From assembly GCF_018403265.1 (NCBI RefSeq), contig NZ_BOSI01000002.1, positions 620,001 through 684,000 on the forward strand: 64,000 bases of DNA. Reading direction: 5' to 3'. This stretch comes from Paenibacillus sp. J31TS4 (lineage in GTDB: Bacteria > Bacillota > Bacilli > Paenibacillales > NBRC-103111). Positions 17,857-27,532 of this stretch are shown here, piece by piece. The notes under the pieces are model-generated. The model searched no databases. It saw only the letters and a list, made by a program, of their open reading frames with translations, and was not told where the DNA came from. The first letter of the stretch is position 1, and each line of letters begins with the position of its first letter. A program made the position numbers and the translations under genes.

Positions 17857-18996
17857 ATGAAAGAAACCGACTTGCAGAATTGGACGGAAGAGGAGGACCT
17901 GCGCTGCGAAGGCTGCGGCGTCAAGCTGCAGCTCGACGATCCCTCTCGTCTGGGCTATATTCCCGAGCAGGCGCTCGCCAAAGTGCCTGTCGTCTGCCAG
18001 AGATGCTTCCGCATCAAGCATTACAACGACGTGTCCTCGGCGACGATCGACCAGAACGAATTTTTACGGATGCTCGGGCATATTGCCAATACGAAGAGCC
18101 TGGTCGTCCATATCGTCGACCTGTTCGATTTTGAAGGCAGCCTGATCGGCGGGCTGCAGCGGTTCGTCGGGAATAACCCGGTGCTGCTTGTGGTCAACAA
18201 GATCGACCTGCTTCCTAAAGTCAGCAACATGAACCGCATTCTCAACTGGGTCCAGAAGCAGGCCAAGGAACACGGCGTCAAGACGGAGGACATCGTCCTT
18301 GTCAGCGCCAAGAAGAAGATCGGCTTCGACCGGCTGCTCGCCAAGCTAGAGGAGCACCGCAGAGGGCGTGACGTCTATGTCGTCGGCGCGACCAACGCCG
18401 GCAAGTCGACGCTGATCAACCGCCTGATTAAGGATTACAGCGATCTGGAAGCCGAGCTGACGACGTCTCAATATCCAGGCACTACCTTGGATTTGGTGCG
18501 CATCCCGCTGGATGACGGCAAGGCGATCATCGACACGCCGGGAATTGTCTACAAGCATCGGCTGACAGAGCTTGTGCCGAAGAACGTGCTGCAGGCTCTC
18601 TTGCCGGACAAGCCGCTCAAGCCGCTCGTATTCCAGCTGAACGAGCGGCAGACGCTGTTTTTCGGAGCGCTCGCCCGGTTCGACTTTGTGAAGGGCGAGC
18701 ATCAGTCGTTCACCTGCTTCGTCTCTAGCGACATCAAAGTCCACCGGACCAAGCTCGAGAAGGCGGAGGAGCTGTACGAGAATCACAGGGGCGAGCTGCT
18801 TTACCCGCCGGGCAAGGAAGAGGCGGACAGCATGCCGGCCTGGACCAAATTCCCGGTCCGTGTGCCCAAGGGAGCCAAGATGGACGTCGTCATCTCCGGG
18901 CTCGGCTGGATCAAGGTAAACAGCGACCTCGGGGCGGAGCTGGAGGTTCATGCTCCCAAGGGCGTCAAGATTGCGCTGCGCCCTTCCTTGATTTAA
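17857..18996 (+). CDS. yqeH: Ribosome biogenesis GTPase YqeH
   Basis: 379 residues. A zinc finger (Cys17, Cys20, Cys47, Cys50) precedes a circularly permuted GTPase domain: G4 NKID (114-117), G5 SAKK (150-153), then G1 GATNAGKS (177-184) and G3 DTPG (226-229). The C-terminal domain binds rRNA. It is needed for 30S subunit assembly in B. subtilis. AAGGAG precedes the ATG, and the gene sits between yqeG and aroE as in most Bacillales. Confidence 0.96.
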   Translation: MKETDLQNWTEEEDLRCEGCGVKLQLDDPSRLGYIPEQALAKVPVVCQRCFRIKHYNDVSSATIDQNEFLRMLGHIANTKSLVVHIVDLFDFEGSLIGGLQRFVGNNPVLLVVNKIDLLPKVSNMNRILNWVQKQAKEHGVKTEDIVLVSAKKKIGFDRLLAKLEEHRRGRDVYVVGATNAGKSTLINRLIKDYSDLEAELTTSQYPGTTLDLVRIPLDDGKAIIDTPGIVYKHRLTELVPKNVLQALLPDKPLKPLVFQLNERQTLFFGALARFDFVKGEHQSFTCFVSSDIKVHRTKLEKAEELYENHRGELLYPPGKEEADSMPAWTKFPVRVPKGAKMDVVISGLGWIKVNSDLGAELEVHAPKGVKIALRPSLI

Positions 18997-19053
18997 CGGA
19001 AATTCCCGGGGAACCGGGAGTGATCGATATGCTTTGTTCGGGAGAGGGTATAG

Positions 19054-19926
19054 ATGAATAAGGGGCAAGCTACCCCTATCGATACGGCCACGACGCTGTA
19101 TGGCGTCTTCGGTCATCCGGTGGCCCATTCGAAATCGCCGCTCATGCTGAACCGGGCGTTCCGGGAAGCGGGAATCAATGCGGCTTACGCGGCGTTTCAC
19201 GTTTTGCCCGGCATGCTGGAGGATGCTGTGCGCGGCATCCGGGCGCTCGGATTCCGGGGCGTCAATGTGACCGTTCCGCACAAGGTGGAGGTCATGCGGT
19301 ATCTGGACGCCGTTGATCCCGAAGCGGAGCGCATAGGCGCCGTCAATACGATCGTCAACGAACAAGGCCGGCTCACCGGCTATAACACCGACGGCATCGG
19401 GTACGTCCGTTCCCTTAAGGAAGAAACCGGATTCTCGCCCGCCGGCCGGCGGATTGTGCTCGTCGGGGCGGGGGGCGCCGCGCGGGGGATCGCATTCGCG
19501 CTGGCCAAGGAAGGCCCGGCGCGTCTCGTCCTCGCGAATCGGACGGCCGCCAAGGCGGAGAGTTTGGCCGAAGACTTGAGCGGTCTTTGCGCAAGCGCAG
19601 GCGTCTCGCTTGACCAGGCGGCGGACGAGCTCGCGCAGGCGGACCTTATTGTCAATACGACGCTTGTGGGAATGCATCCGCATCCCGACGAGCTTCCCGT
19701 CGACCCCTCGCTTCTTAGGGCCGGGCAGCTCGTAAGCGACATCGTCTACACCCCCCGGGAGACGGCGCTTCTGAAGGAAGCACGCGCACGAGGAGCCGCT
19801 GTTCATGGCGGACTCGGCATGTTTATCTACCAGGGGGCGTATGCATTTGAATACTGGACCGGTACCGCCGCTCCGGTAGAGGCTATGCGGCAGGCTGTGG
19901 AGGAGGCGCTCGGCGCCCACGCCTGA
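19054..19926 (+). CDS. aroE: Shikimate dehydrogenase
   Basis: 290 residues. Reduces 3-dehydroshikimate with NADPH in aromatic amino acid synthesis. The substrate domain has GHPVAHSKSP and NVTVPHK (Lys in the active site), NTDGIGY carries the catalytic Asp, and the nucleotide motif is VGAGGAARGI with NRTAAKAE for NADP. The C-terminal GLGMFIYQGAYAFEYWTG block is complete. A 57-base gap separates it from yqeH. Confidence 0.96.
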   Translation: MNKGQATPIDTATTLYGVFGHPVAHSKSPLMLNRAFREAGINAAYAAFHVLPGMLEDAVRGIRALGFRGVNVTVPHKVEVMRYLDAVDPEAERIGAVNTIVNEQGRLTGYNTDGIGYVRSLKEETGFSPAGRRIVLVGAGGAARGIAFALAKEGPARLVLANRTAAKAESLAEDLSGLCASAGVSLDQAADELAQADLIVNTTLVGMHPHPDELPVDPSLLRAGQLVSDIVYTPRETALLKEARARGAAVHGGLGMFIYQGAYAFEYWTGTAAPVEAMRQAVEEALGAHA

Positions 19927-19982
19927 CCGATCTTGATTGACCGGATCAATCCGGCTCTAACAGAAGGAGAATGAACCGATTT

Positions 19983-20273
19983 ATGCTGACTGGCAAACAA
20001 AAACGTTATCTGCGCTCGCTCGCCCATCATCTCGACCCGATCTTTCAGGTGGGAAAGGGCGGCGTGAACGAGCATTTGATTACCCATATTAACGATGCGA
20101 TCGAAACGAGAGAACTGATCAAGGTATCCATCCTGAACAACTGCTTGGAGGACAAGAACGAGATCGCCGCCGACCTGGCTGCGCGTTCGGGCTCCGAGCT
20201 CGTGCAAACGATCGGAAAAACGGTCGTCCTCTACAAGGAATCCAAGGAGCACAAGACGATCGAGCTGCCGTAA
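19983..20273 (+). CDS. yhbY: YhbY/YqeI family RNA-binding protein (CRM domain)
   Basis: 96 residues, a single CRM domain from MLTGKQKRYLRS with the GKGG loop (VGKGGVNE) that binds RNA. It associates with the ribosome large-subunit precursor in E. coli. The ATG at 19983 is chosen; an ATG at 19971 lies inside the GAAGGAG ribosome site. It is in the conserved aroE-yhbY-nadD order. Confidence 0.93.
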   Translation: MLTGKQKRYLRSLAHHLDPIFQVGKGGVNEHLITHINDAIETRELIKVSILNNCLEDKNEIAADLAARSGSELVQTIGKTVVLYKESKEHKTIELP

Positions 20274-20301
20274 CAAGAACGAGAACGGGGGGACGGCTTG
20301 G

Positions 20302-20901
20302 ATGAAGATCGGCATAATGGGAGGCACCTTCGATCCGATTCATTGCGGCCATCTGGTGGCGGCCGAGCGGGCCAGGGAGGAGGCGGGCCTGGATCAGGTC
20401 TGGTTCTTGCCCGCCCACGTTCCGCCTCACAAAGACCACGCCCCCTGGGCCTCCGGGGAGCACCGGCTCGCCATGGTCCGTCTGGCGGTCGAGGGCAATC
20501 CCCGCTTCCTGGCGTCCGATTACGAGCTGCGGCTCGGCGGAACTTCTTATACGATCGATACGATGGCCCGTCTGCGTGGTGACTATCCGGACCACCGGTT
20601 CCATCTGATAATCGGTGCGGACATGGTCATGTACCTGCCGAGCTGGCACCGGATCGAGGAGCTGACGGAGCTCGTCTCGTTCATCGGCCTTCAGCGTCCC
20701 GGCTACGAGCTGGATCTGGAGCGGCTCCCGGAAAAGATCCGGTCGAGCGTAACGCTCGTGCCTATGCCTCTGCTTGAGATTTCGTCTACCGAGCTGAGGC
20801 AGCGGCTGTCGAGCGGCCGTTCCGCGCGCTATCTCTTGCCCGATCCGGTGCTTCGGTATCTCGAAGAGAAGGGACTGTATGCGAGTGAGCCTCACGTGTG
20901 A
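20302..20901 (+). CDS. nadD: Nicotinate-nucleotide adenylyltransferase
   Basis: 199 residues. Transfers AMP to nicotinate mononucleotide in NAD synthesis. The nucleotidyltransferase signature GGTFDPIHCGH is at residues 7-17, the ISSTELR motif is near 173-179, and the substrate block reads WFLPAHVPPHK. The Cys in HCGH is a common variant of HxGH. The end overlaps yqeK by 23 bases. Confidence 0.96.
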   Translation: MKIGIMGGTFDPIHCGHLVAAERAREEAGLDQVWFLPAHVPPHKDHAPWASGEHRLAMVRLAVEGNPRFLASDYELRLGGTSYTIDTMARLRGDYPDHRFHLIIGADMVMYLPSWHRIEELTELVSFIGLQRPGYELDLERLPEKIRSSVTLVPMPLLEISSTELRQRLSSGRSARYLLPDPVLRYLEEKGLYASEPHV

Positions 20902-21454
20902 CGAGATGATCGGGCAGGTTCGCAGCGCCATGCCCGCGAGACGATGGGAGCACACGGCCGGCGTCATGGAGACGGCGGTCGTGCTGGCCAACCGGTTCGG
21001 AGGCGATCCGGCCAAAGCCGATTTGGCGGCGCTGCTGCACGACTATTGCAAATACTGGCCCGTCGAGGAACAGCGGCGCGTGCTCGTAGACCACGGGGAT
21101 TCCCTCGACTTATTGGACTACGACAAGCCGCTCTGGCATGGGCCCGCTGCTGCGCTCATCGTGCCGGAACGATTCGGCGTCACCGATCCGGAGGTGCTGG
21201 ATGCGATCCGGTACCATACGTCGGGACGCCTCGGCATGACGCTGCTGGACAAAATCGTCTGTTTGGCCGATTATATGGAACCCGGCCGCGACTTTCCGGG
21301 TGTGAATAAAATAAGGGAATTGGCCGAACATAGCCTTGAGAAAGCTTTGGTGGCCGGCTTTGACTCGACAATCCGTTTCCTGCTCGACAAGGGCCAGCGG
21401 GTCTACCCGCTAACCGTGCAGGCGAGGAACGAATTGATCGCGCAGCAGAACTAA
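20879..21454 (+). CDS. yqeK: HD-domain bis(5'-nucleosyl)-tetraphosphatase (symmetrical) YqeK
   Basis: 191 residues. An HD domain with RRWEHTAGV (first His), LLHDYCKYW (HD pair), WHGPAAA and the distal Asp in KIVCLADYMEP. YqeK enzymes split Ap4A into two ADP with a bound iron pair. The start overlaps the end of nadD, as commonly seen in this cluster, and suggests translational coupling. Confidence 0.93.
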   Translation: MRVSLTCDEMIGQVRSAMPARRWEHTAGVMETAVVLANRFGGDPAKADLAALLHDYCKYWPVEEQRRVLVDHGDSLDLLDYDKPLWHGPAAALIVPERFGVTDPEVLDAIRYHTSGRLGMTLLDKIVCLADYMEPGRDFPGVNKIRELAEHSLEKALVAGFDSTIRFLLDKGQRVYPLTVQARNELIAQQN

Positions 21455-21479
21455 ACCGAACCATCAGGAGGAATGCCTC

Positions 21480-21824
21480 ATGAAGAAACAAGATCAGCTG
21501 CTTGAGCTCGTGCTGCAGGCGGCGGAGGATAAAAAAGCTTGGAACGTCGTGGCGCTAAACCTTCAAAACATATCGCTGGTTGCGGATTATTTTGTCATTT
21601 GCCACGGCAATTCGGAGACGCAGGTGCAGGCCATCGCGACGGAAATCCGAAAAAAGGCAGAGGAACACGGCATCCGGGTACGCGGCATCGAGGGGATGGA
21701 CACGGCGCGCTGGGTGCTGATCGATCTGGGCGATGTTGTCGCCCACGTCTTCCACCGCGAAGACCGCGAATACTACAATATCGAACGCCTCTGGTCTGAC
21801 GCCAAGGTCGTGGAGCGCGTATGA
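21480..21824 (+). CDS. rsfS: Ribosomal silencing factor RsfS
   Basis: 114 residues, full family length. It binds ribosomal protein L14 and blocks subunit joining when nutrients are short. Motifs include VADYFVICHGNSETQVQAI, EGMDTARWVLIDLGDVVAHVFH and the terminal YYNIERLWSDA. AGGAGG precedes the ATG by 8 bases. Its stop overlaps the next start (ATGA). Confidence 0.96.
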   Translation: MKKQDQLLELVLQAAEDKKAWNVVALNLQNISLVADYFVICHGNSETQVQAIATEIRKKAEEHGIRVRGIEGMDTARWVLIDLGDVVAHVFHREDREYYNIERLWSDAKVVERV

Positions 21825-22723
21825 CGCTCAGGGCGGGCACATATATGGAGCTGCAGGTCGCCCGTGAGGTGGCGCCCTACGGCTTCTTTTTGACCGACGG
21901 AGAGCGGGACGTCCTGCTTCCCTATGCGGAGAAAACCGGAGAGGTGACCGTGGGCGGAACCGTCGTTGTCTACCTGTTCTACGATACGCAGGATCGGATG
22001 GCGGCTACGATGCGGCGTCCCCGGCTCGCGCTTGGGGAGGTCGCTCTGCTGGAGGTGGTGGACATTCACCCGCGCTTTGGCAGCTTTTTGGATATGGGGC
22101 TCGGACGTAACCTGTTGTTCCCGTATCGTGAGCAGCCGGAGCTGACCGAACTGCGGCCGGTCGTCGGAGACCGCGTCTATGTTGTGCTTGGGCATGACCG
22201 GCAGGGCCGGCTCGTTGCCCGCGCGGCCGGCGAGGAGGAACTCGCGGCGCATGCCGTCCGGGCGCCCGAATCCTGGAAGAATGAGTGGAAGAAAGCCCGC
22301 GTCTACAAGCCGCTCCAGATGGGGACGTTCGTCATTGTGGAGCCCGAAGGTGCGCTCGGCTTCGGCGCGATCGGCTTGATTCACGCCTCGGAGAGGACAG
22401 GCCTTCTGCGAATGGGGGAAGAGGTCGACGTCCGTGTCACTCTTGTCCGGGAAGACGGGCGCGTCAATCTGTCGGTCCGTCCCATCAAGGAAGTGGGCCG
22501 GGAAGAGGACGCCGAGCGGATTCTTGCTTTCCTGCGCGAGAGGCCGAACGGGGCGATGCCCTACTCGGACAAGACGCCCGCCGACATGATCGAGAAACGG
22601 TTTCAGCTGAGCAAGGGGGCCTTCAAGCGGGCGCTTGGCAAGCTGATGAAGGAAGGGCTCATCACCCAGAAGGAAAATTGGACGTATCTAAAAGAGCCGG
22701 GAGATCCGGAGGGGCCGCGCTAG
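21821..22723 (+). CDS. CvfB-like S1 domain RNA-binding protein
   Basis: 300 residues. Several consecutive S1-like OB folds (MELQVAREVAPYGFFLTDGE; LLEVVDIHPRFGSFLDMGLGRNLLFP; GAIGLIHASE) are followed by a C-terminal winged helix (about 235-295; PADMIEKRFQLSKGAFKRALGKLMKEGLI). This matches the CvfB/YitL architecture, an RNA-binding virulence regulator in staphylococci. It is translationally overlapped with rsfS, a position where B. subtilis has no such gene. Confidence 0.85.
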   Translation: MTLRAGTYMELQVAREVAPYGFFLTDGERDVLLPYAEKTGEVTVGGTVVVYLFYDTQDRMAATMRRPRLALGEVALLEVVDIHPRFGSFLDMGLGRNLLFPYREQPELTELRPVVGDRVYVVLGHDRQGRLVARAAGEEELAAHAVRAPESWKNEWKKARVYKPLQMGTFVIVEPEGALGFGAIGLIHASERTGLLRMGEEVDVRVTLVREDGRVNLSVRPIKEVGREEDAERILAFLRERPNGAMPYSDKTPADMIEKRFQLSKGAFKRALGKLMKEGLITQKENWTYLKEPGDPEGPR

Positions 22724-22801
22724 ACCGGGCGGCGCTCCGGGCATCCCGGTTCCGCTTGTCGGGGGAAGCGTCCCCTCGGCAGGTCAGAGGAGGAACACGA
22801 G

Positions 22802-23554
22802 ATGGCCTATCGACAATTTGCGTATTCATATGACCGCTTAATGGAGGACATGCCCTACGGGGCCTGGCTGCGCTTCGCGGAAGAGTGCTGGGAGCGGTTC
22901 GGGCGCCCCGAGCGGGTCGTCGATCTCGGCTGCGGGACGGGCAGCCTATCGATTCCACTCGCCGCCACCGGTCTCAAGGTAATCGGGATCGACTTGTCGG
23001 AGGACATGCTGGCCGTGGCGAGTTCGAAGAGCGAGCAGGTGCCGTTATCGGCGGGAGGGACGCTCGACTGGATTCAGCAGGACATGCGGGAATGGGAGCT
23101 GCCCGGCACGGTAGACGCGGTGCTGTCCTTTTGCGACTGTCTGAATTATTTGACCGAGGAGGAGGACGTCGCGCAGACGTTCCGGCAAACGGCGGCTGCT
23201 CTGCGGCCTGGAGGATTGTTCGCGTTCGACGTGCACACGGTCCGGCAGCTGGCGGAGTATGCCGAGACGCAGCCGTTTCTGCTCGACGAGGAGGACATCG
23301 CCTACATCTGGACCTGCGACTTCGACGAGGAGCGGACCGAGATCGAACATGCGCTGACCATCTTCGCTCGAGAGGGCAGCGGGCTGTTCCGCCGATACGA
23401 GGAGACGCATATCCAGCGGGCTTACCCGCTCGATCGGCTGGAGCGCATGCTTTCGGAGGCTGGCTTTTCCGAGATCCGCGTGACCGCGGACTTCACCTGG
23501 ACGCCTGCGGATTCCGCTACGGGACGGGCTTTCTTTACCGCCGTCAAATCTTGA
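22802..23554 (+). CDS. yqeM: Class I SAM-dependent methyltransferase (YqeM-like)
   Basis: 250 residues. SAM motif I is VVDLGCGTGSLS near 40-51, motif II VIGIDLSEDML, and the post-I region DAVLSFCDCLNYLTEEEDV is characteristic of YqeM. The substrate is unknown. GAGGAACACGAG lies before the ATG. The leuS promoter starts over the last codons of this gene, so leuS control is built into its 3' end. Confidence 0.9.
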   Translation: MAYRQFAYSYDRLMEDMPYGAWLRFAEECWERFGRPERVVDLGCGTGSLSIPLAATGLKVIGIDLSEDMLAVASSKSEQVPLSAGGTLDWIQQDMREWELPGTVDAVLSFCDCLNYLTEEEDVAQTFRQTAAALRPGGLFAFDVHTVRQLAEYAETQPFLLDEEDIAYIWTCDFDEERTEIEHALTIFAREGSGLFRRYEETHIQRAYPLDRLERMLSEAGFSEIRVTADFTWTPADSATGRAFFTAVKS

Positions 23555-23579
23555 CAGTGGTATTCCTTCGTCCTATAAT
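23551..23579 (+). promoter_or_regulatory. Consensus sigmaA promoter of leuS
   Basis: TTGACA (23551-23556), 17 bases, TATAAT (23574-23579): a full consensus match. The -35 box overlaps the stop codon of the methyltransferase gene. Confidence 0.9.
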
Positions 23580-23585
23580 GGGGTT

Positions 23586-23893
23586 CATATATCAAGTTGG
23601 CTGCGAACAGGAGCAGTAATCGCATGACGCGAACGACAGAGAGCCGGGGATTGAAGTGGGAGCCGGCGTCGCGGACCGGTGAACTCGCCTGGGAGCCTGA
23701 CAAGTGAACCGGCGGCCTCGGGGCCGCGACAGTGCGCGTTGCTAGCGCCCGGCAGCTTGTCCGTCCGTCCCGCGATAAGGGAGAATGAGGGAACGGCCGT
23801 CCGGCTATTGCGAGCGGAGCCGTTAACTAGGGTGGTACCACGGGAATTCGACTCTCGTCCCTAGCGATAAGCTAGAGGCGAGGGTCTTTTTTG
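23586..23893 (+). promoter_or_regulatory. T-box riboswitch, leucine specifier, of leuS
   Basis: Contains the T-box core AGGGTGGTACCACG (23829-23842), then a terminator hairpin (23850-23886) with TTTTTT. The Stem I region has AGTAA on the 5' side and GTGAACTCG on the 3' side. CTC (23684-23686) is a Leu codon followed by a purine, fitting the downstream gene. Low charging of tRNA-Leu should favour read-through into leuS. Confidence 0.95.
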
Positions 23894-23981
23894 TTGTTCC
23901 CCTACAGAGGGAACACCGGAACCGGACGGTTCGCTCCCCATGATGGGAGCCCGCCGGGACAATGAGCAGGAGGGAAAGCAT

Positions 23982-26426
23982 ATGAGTCAGGAGACGACCC
24001 AAGGGTACAATCCGCTCGTCATCGAACCCAAGTGGCAGGCGGTTTGGGACGAACAAAAAACATTCAAAGTTGAGGAAACCAGCAGTAAGCCGAAATTTTA
24101 CGCATTGGATATGTTCCCGTATCCGTCCGGAGCGGGGCTGCACGTAGGCCACCCCGAGGGCTATACGGCGACCGACATCCTCTCCCGCTACAAGCGGATG
24201 CGCGGCTATAACGTTCTGCATCCGATGGGCTGGGACGCATTCGGTCTGCCGGCGGAGCAGCACGCGCTCGATACCGGTCAGCATCCGCGCGAGTTTACGG
24301 TCAAGAACATCAACAACTTCCGGCGGCAGATCAAGTCGCTCGGCTTCTCGTACGATTGGGACCGGGAGATCAGCACGACCGATCCGGAGTATTACAAGTG
24401 GACGCAGTGGATCTTCATCCAGCTTTACAAGCGGGGGCTCGCCTATGTAGCGGAGGTGCCGGTCAACTGGTGTCCGGCGCTCGGGACGGTGCTCGCGAAC
24501 GAAGAGGTCATTGACGGCCGGAGCGAACGGGGCAATCACCCGGTTGTCCGCAAGCCGATGCGCCAGTGGATTCTGAAGATTACCGAATACGCCGACCGGC
24601 TGCTCGAGGATCTCGAGGAGCTCGACTGGGCGGAGAGCATCAAGGATATGCAGCGCAACTGGATCGGCAAATCGACGGGAGCCGAGGTGCGCTTCGCGGT
24701 CGATGGGCACGACAACGTTCATTTGACCGTCTTCACGACTCGTCCGGATACATTGTTCGGCGCGACGTACTGCGTCATGTCGCCGGAGCATGAGTTCGTG
24801 GATCTGATCACCACCCCGGAGCAAAAGGATTCGGTCGACCTGTACCGGGAAAAGGCGTCCCGCAAGAGCGACCTCGAGCGTACGGACCTCGCCAAGGAAA
24901 AAACCGGCGTCTTCACCGGCGCTTATGCGGTCAATCCGGTTAACGGGGAGAAGGTGCCGGTTTGGATCGCCGACTACGTGCTGGCCGGTTACGGAACTGG
25001 CGCCATCATGGCGGTCCCCGGCCACGACGAGCGCGACTATGAGTTCGCCAAGCTGTTCGGCCTGCCGATCGTGGAGGTCGTCCAGGGCGGCGATCTGAGC
25101 AAGGAAGCCTATACAGGCGACGGAGCGCACGTCAACTCGGGCTTCCTCGACGGACTCGGCAAGGAAGAAGCGATCGCCCGCATGACCGCTTGGCTGGAAG
25201 AGAACGGCCATGGCAGCGGCAAGGTAACCTACCGTCTCCGCGACTGGCTGTTCAGCCGCCAGCGGTATTGGGGAGAGCCGATTCCGATCCTTCATCTCGA
25301 GGACGGGACGATGACGACCGTTCCGGAGGATCAGCTGCCGCTCATGCTGCCCGACGTGGAGCACATCAAGCCTTCGGGTACCGGCGAATCGCCGCTTGCC
25401 AACGTCACAGACTGGCTGAACACCGTCGATCCGGTGACCGGCCAAAAGGCGGTCCGCGAGACGAATACGATGCCGCAGTGGGCCGGCAGCTGCTGGTACT
25501 ATCTGCGCTTCATCGACCCGCATAACGACCAGGAGCTCTGCTCGTTCGAGAAGCAGAAGGAATGGCTGCCGGTCGATCTCTATATCGGGGGAGCGGAGCA
25601 TGCGGTGCTTCACCTGCTGTACGCCCGGTTCTGGCACAAGGTGCTGTATGATCTCGGTGTCGTCTCCACCAAGGAGCCGTTCCAGAAGCTGGTAAACCAG
25701 GGCATGATCCTCGGGAATAACAACGAGAAGATGAGCAAGTCGCGCGGCAACGTCATCAATCCGGACGACATCGTAGGCAAGTACGGCGCGGATACGCTGC
25801 GCATGTACGAGATGTTCATGGGACCGCTTGAGGCGACGAAGCCGTGGAACGAGAACGGGGTGGAGGGCATCTACCGCTTCCTGAACCGCGTCTGGCGCCT
25901 GTTCGTGAACGAGGACGGCTCTCTCAGCGCCAAGATTACGGAGGACGATGCCAAGGTTGACGAGGCTTTCAAGCGGACCTGGCACCGGACGATCAAAAAG
26001 GTGACCGAGGATTACGAAGCGCTTCGGTTCAATACGGCGATCAGCCAGCTCATGATCTTCGTCAACGACGCCAACAAGGCGGAGGCTCTGTCCAAACGGG
26101 GGATGGAGAATTTCGTCCAGCTGCTCTCCCCGATCGCGCCTCACCTTGCGGAAGAGCTGTGGGAGAAGCTCGGTCACAGCGAGACCGTGACGTACGAAGC
26201 CTGGCCGGAGCATGACGAGGCCTGGACCGTAGAGAACGAAGTAGAGATCGTGGTGCAGGTTAACGGCAAAATCGCCGACCGCGTCTCGATTGCCGCGGAC
26301 CTCGACCAGGAGCAAATGCAGGAGATCGCCCTTGGTCTCGACAAAGTAAAACAGGCGATGGCGGGCAAGAGCATCCGCAAGGTCATCGCCGTGAAGGGCA
26401 AACTCGTCAATATTGTCGTAGGTTAA
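23982..26426 (+). CDS. leuS: Leucyl-tRNA synthetase
   Basis: 814 residues, a class I synthetase. The HIGH motif appears as HVGH (54-57), KMSKS near 583-587, and the CP1 editing domain lies between ([11 protein letters not shown]-like, here [10 protein letters not shown], and the [15 protein letters not shown] block that removes misacylated amino acids). The ATG at 23982 follows AGGAGGGAAAG. It is transcribed from its own T-box leader. The stop TAA shares TTAA with the stop of the convergent comER gene. Confidence 0.97.
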   Translation: MSQETTQGYNPLVIEPKWQAVWDEQKTFKVEETSSKPKFYALDMFPYPSGAGLHVGHPEGYTATDILSRYKRMRGYNVLHPMGWDAFGLPAEQHALDTGQHPREFTVKNINNFRRQIKSLGFSYDWDREISTTDPEYYKWTQWIFIQLYKRGLAYVAEVPVNWCPALGTVLANEEVIDGRSERGNHPVVRKPMRQWILKITEYADRLLEDLEELDWAESIKDMQRNWIGKSTGAEVRFAVDGHDNVHLTVFTTRPDTLFGATYCVMSPEHEFVDLITTPEQKDSVDLYREKASRKSDLERTDLAKEKTGVFTGAYAVNPVNGEKVPVWIADYVLAGYGTGAIMAVPGHDERDYEFAKLFGLPIVEVVQGGDLSKEAYTGDGAHVNSGFLDGLGKEEAIARMTAWLEENGHGSGKVTYRLRDWLFSRQRYWGEPIPILHLEDGTMTTVPEDQLPLMLPDVEHIKPSGTGESPLANVTDWLNTVDPVTGQKAVRETNTMPQWAGSCWYYLRFIDPHNDQELCSFEKQKEWLPVDLYIGGAEHAVLHLLYARFWHKVLYDLGVVSTKEPFQKLVNQGMILGNNNEKMSKSRGNVINPDDIVGKYGADTLRMYEMFMGPLEATKPWNENGVEGIYRFLNRVWRLFVNEDGSLSAKITEDDAKVDEAFKRTWHRTIKKVTEDYEALRFNTAISQLMIFVNDANKAEALSKRGMENFVQLLSPIAPHLAEELWEKLGHSETVTYEAWPEHDEAWTVENEVEIVVQVNGKIADRVSIAADLDQEQMQEIALGLDKVKQAMAGKSIRKVIAVKGKLVNIVVG

Positions 26427-27253
26427 ACGGACGGAGGCATGAACTGCCCGGCCGTTCGATGCAGATCCTCTTCGAACTTAGCATGCGTGGCGCGAAAGAG
26501 CTGGCGGAAGGCATTCCCCGGCTCTTTTGCTATGGCCGCGAGGCCGATCTCGGTGATGCCGCCCGGAACCGTGACCCGGCGGCACAGCTCCTTCGGAGTG
26601 AAGCCCGCTTCCGTCAACAGCTTGCCGGTGCCGAGAAGCATCTCGCAGGCCAATGCCTCCGCCCGCTGCTCGTCTAGTCCGGTGACGTCGACAGCCGCCT
26701 CGACGAACTGCTGCAGCAGGTAAGCAAAAAAAGCGGGCCCGCAGCAGGCGATATCAGAGGTGACGCGGATGAATGACTCCGGTACCTCGCTCGGCGCGCT
26801 GATCGTGCGGAGAAAAGCGAAAAGGCTTTGTTTGTCCTCCTCGCTCCAGCGGGAGCCGAAAGAAACGAGCGTCGGCCCGCTCAGCACAAAGTTGGTGATG
26901 CTGGGAACGACCTTGGCGATTTTGCACGGAAGTTCTTGCTCCAGGTGGGCGACCTGGACGGGGCTGGAGATCGTAAGGACGGTCTGCGACGGAGTCAGCA
27001 CGTCCCGGATCTCGTCAAGCACCTTCCGCATTTCCATCGGTTTGACGCACAGGAACAAGGTCTGGCTCTCCGACGCCGTTTCCCGGTTATGCTGAGCGGC
27101 GCGCAACCCGGGGTAACGGTCCGCCAGCGCTTGGACCTTGGCAGCGGTACGGTTGCTTGCGATCACTTGGGCGGGCGCAAGCGCTCCGGCCTGCACGAAC
27201 GCTTCGATGAGCAGACTGCCCATGCTGCCGGTGCCGATAAAGCCTGTCGTCAT
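26423..27253 (-). CDS. comER: ComER, pyrroline-5-carboxylate reductase-like late competence protein
   Basis: 276 residues. The N-terminal NAD(P) motif is GFIGTGSMG, with the ProC-like C-terminal helical domain ([32 protein letters not shown]). It is ProC-related, but in Bacillus the gene beside comEA reading the other way is comER, and the same position and orientation hold here. Reported roles link it to competence and sporulation signalling; the reaction is unproven. AAGGAGG precedes the ATG by 7 bases. Confidence 0.88.
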   Translation of the reverse strand: MTTGFIGTGSMGSLLIEAFVQAGALAPAQVIASNRTAAKVQALADRYPGLRAAQHNRETASESQTLFLCVKPMEMRKVLDEIRDVLTPSQTVLTISSPVQVAHLEQELPCKIAKVVPSITNFVLSGPTLVSFGSRWSEEDKQSLFAFLRTISAPSEVPESFIRVTSDIACCGPAFFAYLLQQFVEAAVDVTGLDEQRAEALACEMLLGTGKLLTEAGFTPKELCRRVTVPGGITEIGLAAIAKEPGNAFRQLFRATHAKFEEDLHRTAGQFMPPSV

Positions 27254-27461
27254 GGTACACCTCCTTGCTCGGTTTTCATAGGGAAGGTTAGCAGACTTCG
27301 CTTGCTCTACCCTATGCAGCGGGAGGCACGAATATAACGGACGAGCGCGGACAGGGAGCATGGCGGAGAAGGCGTTCGTCTCTGGCGCGGTGCCTCTTGC
27401 GGGAAGAACGGGGGGTGTGCTATTCTAGGCGGAAGAAGGAACAGTTTTGGATGAGCGGAAG

Positions 27462-27506
27462 AACCGCCCTCCACCCGCATGCTCGGGAGGATGGGCGGTT
27501 TTTTTT
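27462..27506 (+). terminator. Terminator-like hairpin in the comEA leader
   Basis: AACCGCCCTCC (27462-27472) pairs with GGAGG-AT-GGGCGGTT (ending 27500), followed by TTTTTT. It lies only 27 bases before the comEA start, and the gene upstream reads the other way. It therefore cannot end an upstream gene and may attenuate comEA transcription. A TATTCT box at 27421-27426 could be the -10 of the promoter. Confidence 0.6.
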
Positions 27507-27532
27507 GTACGCTCCGGAGGAGGAGACATGGC

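Noticed and set aside
23823-26315. Open frame of 830 codons on the minus strand opposite leuS
   Set aside because: It is a mirror of a high-GC coding region. leuS has all family motifs, and the antisense product has no recognisable domain or ribosome site.
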